From Deltaproteobacteria bacterium (lineage in GTDB: Bacteria > Myxococcota_A > UBA9042 > DTJE01): a stretch of 7,014 nt of DNA. The notes under the pieces are model-generated. The model made no database searches. It worked only from the letters and a program-made list of their open reading frames with translations, and had not been told where the DNA came from. Positions 1-4,470 of this stretch are shown here, in pieces. Each line of letters starts with the position of its first letter. Within the stretch, counting starts at the first letter, position 1. The stretch lies in assembly GCA_013151875.1 (NCBI GenBank), contig JAADHL010000344.1, forward strand, positions 1-7,014. The letters are read 5' to 3'. Both the position numbers and the translations under genes were made by a program.

Positions 1-1097
1 TTGAGCGATCTGGAAATCTCGGAGATCTGCTGCTCGCGGCTGATCCTCTTGTCCACCGGCTCCATCAATTGCAGGTAGTCGATCATGATCATGTCCAACT
101 CCTCTCTTGCCTTCATCCTGCGGGCCTTTGCCCTTAGTTCCAGGACGTTCAGCTTGGGGGAGTCGTCGATGTACAGTTTTTTCTGGGCCAGTTCATCACG
201 CGCGGCCCTGAACTGAGCGATTTCGGATTCCGCCAGAAAACCGCTTCGCAGCCGGTGCGAATCGATGCGCTTGTAAATGCAGAGGATACGATTGGCCACC
301 TGAGCTTCGGACATTTCGAGTGACGAAAAAAGCAGGCTGAACCTGTTTGATCCCCGACAGGTCGCGTTGACCGCGAGGTTCAGGGCGAAGCTGGTCTTTC
401 CCATGGAGGGCCGGGCGGCAATTACTATCAGGTCCGAGTTCTGGAAGCCCTGCAGAAGTTGATCCAGTCTTCCATAGTCCGTAGGAATGCCGGTCACTGC
501 CCCGCCGCCGCGCTTTACCCTGGCCTCGATGCGATCCACGGCATCGGTCAGCACGTCCCTGAGGCTTCGCTCACTGCTCCGGAGACGTTCGTCCCCAGCG
601 GCGAACACCGCTTGTTCGGCCCTGTCCAGGAAATCGGCAGGTTCGTATTCAGAGGAATATCCTTCCGACACAATGGCGCTGGCGGTCGCTATCATGCGAC
701 GGACCGCGCTCTTTTCCCTGACGATGGTCGAGTAGTATTCGACGCTGGACGACGCCTTGGCCTGAGATTCCAGGCCCGTCAGATAGGCCATGCCGCCTAC
801 TGATTCCAGGTCGCCGCGTATCCTGAGCGCGTCGGCCACCGTGATGATGTCGATGGCGGAGCCCTTTTCGAAAAGATCGATCATCGCCGCCATGACCTTC
901 TGGTTGGCGGGCACGTAGAAATCCTCGATGCGCACGTTTTCAACGGCGGTCGGCATTGCCTGGGAGTCCTGGAGAATCGCGCCCAGAACCCCGGCTTCCG
1001 CTTCCGGGTTATGGGGTGGAGGTACGTCTCCAGGTCGCCTGCTTACCAGCGGCACCGGCCTGGATCGGCCGGATCCCTTTGTTCCATTCGGAGCCAT
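1..1097 (-). CDS. dnaB: Replicative DNA helicase DnaB (3' end cut by window edge)
   Basis: This encodes the ring-shaped hexameric 5'-3' helicase that unwinds DNA at the replication fork and interacts with primase. My translation of the minus strand gives 365 residues with no stop before the edge. DnaB is usually 440-480 residues, so roughly the last 90-100 are missing. An N-terminal helical domain begins near HNPEAEAGVLGAIL (about residues 29-42), followed by a linker to about residue 180 and then the RecA-like ATPase. Walker A is ARPSMGKTSF with K234, SLEMS carries the probable catalytic glutamate E261, and Walker B is MIMIDYLQLM with D340. REQQISEISRSL is the typical DnaB sequence just before the cut. 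The ATG at 1097 gives a basic, Pro-rich N-terminal extension of about 28 residues. A GTG at codon 15 is the only other plausible start. Neither has a good ribosome binding site. The gene is divergent from mutL. Confidence 0.96.
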   Translation of the reverse strand, partial: MAPNGTKGSGRSRPVPLVSRRPGDVPPPHNPEAEAGVLGAILQDSQAMPTAVENVRIEDFYVPANQKVMAAMIDLFEKGSAIDIITVADALRIRGDLESVGGMAYLTGLESQAKASSSVEYYSTIVREKSAVRRMIATASAIVSEGYSSEYEPADFLDRAEQAVFAAGDERLRSSERSLRDVLTDAVDRIEARVKRGGGAVTGIPTDYGRLDQLLQGFQNSDLIVIAARPSMGKTSFALNLAVNATCRGSNRFSLLFSSLEMSEAQVANRILCIYKRIDSHRLRSGFLAESEIAQFRAARDELAQKKLYIDDSPKLNVLELRAKARRMKAREELDMIMIDYLQLMEPVDKRISREQQISEISRSL

Positions 1098-1103
1098 CGG
1101 CTG

Positions 1104-1132
1104 AGAATACGGGGCCGGACTCCGGGGGTCAA
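1104..1132 (-). promoter_or_regulatory. Predicted sigma70-type promoter for dnaB
   Basis: On the minus strand, TTGACC (-35, 1132-1127) is followed after exactly 17 bp by TATTCT (-10, 1109-1104). The matches to consensus are 5/6 and 4/6. Only six bases (CAGCCG) separate the -10 box from the dnaB ATG at 1097. The expected transcription start, about 7 nt downstream of the -10 box, therefore falls on or next to the A of the start codon. If that is right, the mRNA is leaderless, which would explain the missing Shine-Dalgarno sequence. The prediction rests on sequence alone. Confidence 0.6.
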
Positions 1133-1147
1133 GTGGTTGACTGCCGG
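1122..1147. promoter_or_regulatory. Dyad-symmetric element spanning both -35 boxes of the dnaB/mutL divergent promoters
   Basis: The region reads CCGG-N2-GTCAA-N4-TTGAC-N2-CCGG. It is a 26-bp dyad centred between 1134 and 1135, with 9 of 13 position pairs complementary. The GTCAA and TTGAC arms are the cores of the two -35 hexamers, so part of the symmetry follows from two similar promoters facing apart. The flanking CCGG pair (1122-1125 and 1144-1147) lies outside the hexamers and is also exactly symmetric. This could be a repressor or activator site, or simply back-to-back promoters. Confidence 0.4.
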
Positions 1148-1165
1148 CGGGTCCGGACCTAATCT
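1137..1165 (+). promoter_or_regulatory. Predicted sigma70-type promoter for mutL-miaA
   Basis: TTGACT (-35, 1137-1142, 5/6 to consensus) is separated by an optimal 17 bp from TAATCT (-10, 1160-1165). The -10 box keeps the most important T1, A2 and T6 but matches only 3/6 overall. The predicted start near 1172 gives a short leader of about 19 nt before the mutL ATG. The -35 box lies 4 bp from the dnaB -35 box on the other strand. Confidence 0.5.
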
Positions 1166-1190
1166 TGAGCCGGCCCTGAAACAGGTCCCA

Positions 1191-2945
1191 ATGATCGAAA
1201 ATCGCATCAAGGCCCTGCCGGACACGCTGATCAACCAGATAGCCGCTGGAGAGGTGATCGAAAGCCCCGCGTCGGTGGTCAAGGAACTCATGGAAAACGC
1301 CGTCGACGCAGGGGCCACGCGCATGAGGATCGAGATTGAAAACGGAGGCGCCTCCCTCATTAGAGTCATAGACAACGGATGCGGAATGAATCCCGCGGAC
1401 GCCGCTCTCGCGATTACGAGACACGCAACCAGTAAGATCTCCAGCATAGAAGACCTCCAGTCCATACGGACCATGGGTTTCAGGGGAGAAGCCCTGCCGT
1501 CCATTGCATCCGTGTCACGTTTCACCATCGAGACCCGCCCGCCCGACAGCGACATCGGCACCCGGATCGTCGTCGATGGCAAACCCTTGGAGGCGGAGCC
1601 CTGCGCCTGCCCAACGGGCACGGCCGTCACGGTTCGGGACCTGTTCTACAATGTCCCGGCACGCCTGAAATTCCTTAAGGGCGAAAGGTCCCTCAAGGCC
1701 GCGGTCAGGTCCTTGGTGGTAAAAACGGCCCTCGCCTTTCCACACCTCCAGTTGACGTTCAGATCGGGTCCGCGCGGCGAATCCGTATATCCGTCCTGTG
1801 ACCGCCTGATCGACAGGGCGGCAATGATGCTGGGAAAGGGTGTCATCGGCCACCTGTATGAATTCTCCGGGGAACGGGACGGCGTCCGGGTCTCCGGCGT
1901 GCTGGGCGATCCTGACCTCGCCAGGCCCGACCCATCCAGAATCTTCATATTGGTCAATGCCCGACCGATAACGGACTTAGTCATAAGGCGGGCCGTGCTG
2001 CAGGCCTACTCGGTGTTGATTCCATCCGGCAGGTATCCAGTGGTGGTAGTTGGGATCGAGATCGATCCGGCCGAGGTCGACGTCAATGTCCACCCCAGAA
2101 AGACCGAGGTCAGGTTCAGAAGGCAGCGCGACATCGCGGGTGTGGTTTTCGGGGCGATACAGGACACCGTAACAAAGACCCCTTGGATCAGGGTCTCGCC
2201 TGGAGGCGACGATGTCCCCCCCTCGACAATAGCGGATGTCGACCACTGGTCCCAATCGTCCGGCCCAGCGTGGAACCCAGGGGCCAGGGACGTTCACGCC
2301 GGGGCCGACAACCCTGGATCCGGCAACCTTGAACTCTTCGGGCGCCCCGTCCATGACGGCAGGGTCGTTTTCGCGGACCTGAAATACGTAGGTCAGGTCG
2401 CGAACACGGTCCTTGTATGCGAGGGACATGACTCTCTGATCCTGATCGACCAGCACGCCGCGCACGAGCGCGTCAATTACGATCGATTGTGGCGCGATCT
2501 CGAAGCCGGCGCCGTTGCCCGCGAGCCGCTCATGTTCCCGGAAGTAATCCACCTTTCTCCCGGCGAGGTTTCTTTGCTCGAACCCGCCCGTGAGGAGCTG
2601 CTGAAGATGGGCTTCGACATCGAAACCTACTCCGGCGACTCCGTGGCCATCAGGACCGCGCCCGCAATCCTGAATGGCCGCTCGGCGGCACGCGCTGTAA
2701 GGGACTGTCTGTCCGCGCTGATGTCGGACGAGGCCGAACTCGACGGTGGGGCCAGGCTGCGCAAGGTCGTGTCCACCGTGGCATGCCACGCATCGGTCAC
2801 CGCCGGGGACCAACTCAGCGGGGAGGAAGTCCGGGCGCTGCTGCGATCAATGGACGGCATCGACCTGGCTGCATACTGCCCCCACGGACGCCAGTCCGTT
2901 GTCGTCTATTCCATGGGTACGGTACTGCGCTGGTTCGGCAGATGA
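1191..2945 (+). CDS. mutL: DNA mismatch repair protein MutL, endonuclease type
   Basis: MutL couples mismatch recognition by MutS to strand incision and removal. The predicted protein has 584 residues, slightly short of the usual 600-650 because the interdomain linker (about residues 335-385) is short. The N-terminal GHKL ATPase shows INQIAAGEV, KELMENAVDAGA (E32 and N36 match E. coli E29 and N33), DNGCGM (61-66), ATSKI and GFRGEAL. The C-terminal domain carries the endonuclease set: DQHAAHE with D420 and E426, ACH (531-533), CPHGR (563-567) and the terminal FGR (582-584). This predicts a metal-dependent nicking enzyme, as in bacteria without MutH. Two deviations stand out: D431 stands where DQHA(X)2E(X)4E normally ends in Glu, and CPHGRP is CPHGRQ. 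The ATG at 1191 was chosen because homology begins there. The frame stays open upstream to an ATG at 1011, but that stretch overlaps the dnaB coding end and promoters. The upstream AGGT (1183-1186) is only a weak ribosome binding site. Confidence 0.95.
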   Translation: MIENRIKALPDTLINQIAAGEVIESPASVVKELMENAVDAGATRMRIEIENGGASLIRVIDNGCGMNPADAALAITRHATSKISSIEDLQSIRTMGFRGEALPSIASVSRFTIETRPPDSDIGTRIVVDGKPLEAEPCACPTGTAVTVRDLFYNVPARLKFLKGERSLKAAVRSLVVKTALAFPHLQLTFRSGPRGESVYPSCDRLIDRAAMMLGKGVIGHLYEFSGERDGVRVSGVLGDPDLARPDPSRIFILVNARPITDLVIRRAVLQAYSVLIPSGRYPVVVVGIEIDPAEVDVNVHPRKTEVRFRRQRDIAGVVFGAIQDTVTKTPWIRVSPGGDDVPPSTIADVDHWSQSSGPAWNPGARDVHAGADNPGSGNLELFGRPVHDGRVVFADLKYVGQVANTVLVCEGHDSLILIDQHAAHERVNYDRLWRDLEAGAVAREPLMFPEVIHLSPGEVSLLEPAREELLKMGFDIETYSGDSVAIRTAPAILNGRSAARAVRDCLSALMSDEAELDGGARLRKVVSTVACHASVTAGDQLSGEEVRALLRSMDGIDLAAYCPHGRQSVVVYSMGTVLRWFGR

Positions 2946-3856
2946 AGGTCGTGTGCGTGATGGGCCCCACTGCGGTGGGCAAGTCCGACCTGGCCGTTTC
3001 GGCGGCGCTGCGATTTCGCGGCGAAATCATAAACGCGGACTCCATGCAGGTCTTTATCGGGCTGGATGTCGGAACCGGGATGCCGGACGCGGAGATGTTC
3101 AAAGCTGTGCCCCACCATCTTTTCGCATACCTGGAACCTGATCATGAACCGGACGCCGGCTGGTGGGCGCGCGACGCAGCGGATACGATCCGGGACATTG
3201 TGGGCAGGCGAAACGTGCCGTTCGTGGTCGGCGGCACCTTTTTCTGGATCCGGGCCCTCTTTTCCGGACTCGCGCGCATCCCCCGGGTAACGGATCAGGT
3301 GCGTGAGCGGGTCGTTTCAATGCACGCCGCCAAAGGTACGCGTGCCATGCATGACATGCTTTCCAGGATCGACCCTGAAACGGCCGGGCGCCTTTCGCCG
3401 GGTGATACTCAGCGCATCCTGCGGGCAATAGAGGTGCATGAGGCGACGGGTGTTCCCCTATCCAGGTTCCATGGCGCTGGTTCGGTTCCGGCTGTGAACG
3501 CCGATGTACTCAAGATAGCGTTGTCACTGCCCAGGGATGAGGTCTATCGCCGCATAAACGCGCGGGTCGATCAGATGGTCGCTGCCGGCCTCGTCGAAGA
3601 GGTCAGGAATTTGCTGGACAAAGGTTATCGGGACTCCATCCGTCCCTTGCGTTCGGGGAGCTATGTACCGGTCATTCAGTATCTGTCGGGTGAAATCGAC
3701 CTCGCGCGCATGAAGGCGGACGTGGCGTTGAGCCACCGCAGATACGCAAAGCGTCAGATGACCTGGCTGCGCAAAGAAGTGGACGTCGTAACCGTGGACC
3801 AGAGGGACAAAGACAAGTTCCTGGATACAATCAGCGCCTTTCTTGACGTCGGATGA
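2942..3856 (+). CDS. miaA: tRNA dimethylallyltransferase (tRNA A37 isopentenyltransferase) MiaA
   Basis: MiaA transfers a dimethylallyl group from DMAPP to N6 of A37 in tRNAs that read UNN codons. This is the first step to i6A/ms2i6A, which stabilises codon-anticodon pairing. The 304-residue length is typical. The P-loop is GPTAVGKS (8-15). ADSMQVF with D33 and S34, then GLDVGTG with D42, match the family DS and GxDxGT motifs. T99 in VGGTFF corresponds to the catalytic-site Thr. DTQRILRAIEV and the C-terminal RRYAKRQMTW (266-275) are family signatures. The ATG overlaps the mutL stop as ATGA and no good ribosome binding site precedes it, so translational coupling to mutL is likely. The frame is open upstream to an ATG at 2783, inside mutL, but homology starts at 2942. 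Two segments are unusual: GTFFWI where GTxLYx is common, and GSYVPV where GY(K/R)E-like sequence is common. Confidence 0.95.
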   Translation: MKVVCVMGPTAVGKSDLAVSAALRFRGEIINADSMQVFIGLDVGTGMPDAEMFKAVPHHLFAYLEPDHEPDAGWWARDAADTIRDIVGRRNVPFVVGGTFFWIRALFSGLARIPRVTDQVRERVVSMHAAKGTRAMHDMLSRIDPETAGRLSPGDTQRILRAIEVHEATGVPLSRFHGAGSVPAVNADVLKIALSLPRDEVYRRINARVDQMVAAGLVEEVRNLLDKGYRDSIRPLRSGSYVPVIQYLSGEIDLARMKADVALSHRRYAKRQMTWLRKEVDVVTVDQRDKDKFLDTISAFLDVG

Positions 3857-3862
3857 TGGGGA

Positions 3863-4291
3863 TCAGAAATCGATTGTGGCTCGGAGCTGACGCTTCTTTT
3901 GAAACATCTTTTCCTTCCGTTCCTGTTCTTCTTTGCAGATGATGCAATAAGTGGCTTCAGGTCTGGCGGAAAGCCTCTTTTTTCCAATAGGATTTCCGCA
4001 GGACTCGCACAGGTCGTATTCCTTGTCGCTGATCCTGACCAGCGCCTTTTCGATCTTTCGCAGCAGGAATTTTTCGCGATCCCGCATACGGTATTCAAAC
4101 GACTTGTCGTATTCCTTTGAAGCCTGATCTACCTCATCCGGCGCCCTGACCTCGGGGTCCTGGTCCTCCAGGGTCGCCCTGGCCTGGTCCAGCAAGGTCT
4201 TACGCCTTTCGAGGAGGAGCTTCTCGAACTCCTTCAGTTCTTTCGCGGTAAGCCGCTTCGGTTCGTCTACCGTTGACTTTCCCTTCGCCAT
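3863..4291 (-). CDS. dksA: DksA-family RNA polymerase-binding transcription factor
   Basis: DksA enters the RNA polymerase secondary channel and, with (p)ppGpp, represses stable-RNA promoters and activates others. The predicted protein has 142 residues, close to E. coli DksA (151). An N-terminal helical part leads into a coiled coil whose tip carries D-E-V-D-Q-A, matching the functional DxxDxA tip motif, followed by RMRDRE like the E. coli NRDRE segment. The C4 zinc finger is complete: CESCGNPIGKKRLSARPEATYC-type spacing with CxxC, 17 residues, then CIIC. A charged C-terminal helix with EEQERKEKMF follows. A second in-frame ATG lies 12 bases upstream (4303), but the only good Shine-Dalgarno sequence (GGGAGG) overlaps its first codons and lies 4 nt before the ATG at 4291, so 4291 is preferred. 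The gene is convergent with miaA. The call as DksA rather than a short TraR-like paralogue rests on length, tip motif and all four Cys. Confidence 0.92.
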   Translation of the reverse strand: MAKGKSTVDEPKRLTAKELKEFEKLLLERRKTLLDQARATLEDQDPEVRAPDEVDQASKEYDKSFEYRMRDREKFLLRKIEKALVRISDKEYDLCESCGNPIGKKRLSARPEATYCIICKEEQERKEKMFQKKRQLRATIDF

Positions 4292-4295
4292 AACG

Positions 4296-4301
4296 CCTCC
4301 C
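4296..4301 (-). promoter_or_regulatory. Ribosome binding site deciding the dksA start
   Basis: GGGAGG on the minus strand lies 4 nt upstream of the ATG at 4291. The alternative ATG at 4303 lies 5' of this element and has no Shine-Dalgarno sequence at a workable distance. Confidence 0.75.
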
Positions 4302-4315
4302 ATCAGGCACGAAAA

Positions 4316-4339
4316 GGTCCGGGAGGAACCTCCTTGACC
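4316..4339 (-). promoter_or_regulatory. Inverted repeat at the predicted 5' end of the dksA transcript
   Basis: The minus strand reads GGTC-AA-GGAGG-TT-CCTCC-CG-GACC, a 24-bp dyad with 9 complementary pairs around a 2-bp centre. It begins within a base or two of the predicted dksA transcription start near 4340. As RNA it could fold as a 5' hairpin (GGAG/CTCC with a four-base loop, then GGUC/GACC across an internal loop). As DNA it could be an operator at +1 to +24. Its CCTCCC segment (4326-4321) is also perfectly complementary to the dksA Shine-Dalgarno sequence GGGAGG (4301-4296). Confidence 0.55.
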
Positions 4340-4346
4340 GGTCTTG

Positions 4347-4376
4347 ATTATCCTGCCGATGCCTAAAAAAAGTCAA
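4347..4376 (-). promoter_or_regulatory. Predicted sigma70-type promoter for dksA
   Basis: On the minus strand, TTGACT (4376-4371) and GATAAT (4352-4347) each match consensus at 5/6 and are separated by 18 bp. The first part of the spacer is a run of six T. This is the best promoter in the window. It predicts a start near 4340 and a leader of about 49 nt before the dksA ATG. Confidence 0.7.
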
Positions 4377-4458
4377 TGGTCAGCACCGCAACCCACCGAA
4401 GTGTGGTCGTGCACATGGAAAAATGGCAATATCTTCCTAAAGAGCGGCGGGCCGCAAA

Positions 4459-4462
4459 AGGA
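4459..4462 (+). promoter_or_regulatory. Ribosome binding site supporting a TTG start at 4471
   Basis: AGGA within AAAAGGA lies 8 nt upstream of the TTG at 4471. A short GC-rich inverted repeat, GCGGC-GG-GCCGC (4444-4455), sits directly before it. An in-frame TAA at 4438-4440 rules out any earlier start, and no ATG occurs between that stop and 4501. I could not identify a convincing promoter between 4377 and 4443 for this gene. Confidence 0.65.
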
Positions 4463-4470
4463 AAAACGGA

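Noticed and set aside
459..803. Plus-strand open frames at 459-803 and 487-735
   Set aside because: They lie antisense to the linker and N-terminal part of DnaB and have no recognisable product.
1150..1159. GGTCCGGACC 10-bp palindrome in the dnaB-mutL gap
   Set aside because: It lies inside the mutL promoter spacer and is short in GC-rich sequence. It is off-centre from the main dyad, so I do not call a separate site.
1011..1190. Upstream extension of mutL to an ATG at 1011
   Set aside because: These 60 codons overlap the dnaB 5' end and the divergent promoters, and MutL family sequence begins at the ATG at 1191.
1977..2813. Long open frame (278 codons) on the minus strand inside mutL
   Set aside because: It lies opposite the MutL linker and endonuclease domain, which are clearly coding. 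It shows no recognisable domain, and such antisense frames are expected in GC-rich DNA.
2783..2941. Upstream extension of miaA to an ATG at 2783
   Set aside because: It would place 53 extra residues inside the conserved end of mutL; the P-loop region of MiaA begins right after the ATG at 2942.
4377..4443. Possible promoter for the lipoprotein gene (for example TATCTT at 4430-4435)
   Set aside because: A -10-like hexamer exists, but no acceptable -35 lies 16-18 bp upstream and no sigma54-type GG-N10-GC pattern fits.
4444..4455. GCGGC-GG-GCCGC hairpin as a terminator
   Set aside because: No T-tract follows it on either strand, and it sits directly before the ribosome site of the next gene. 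It is mentioned only as a local structure.
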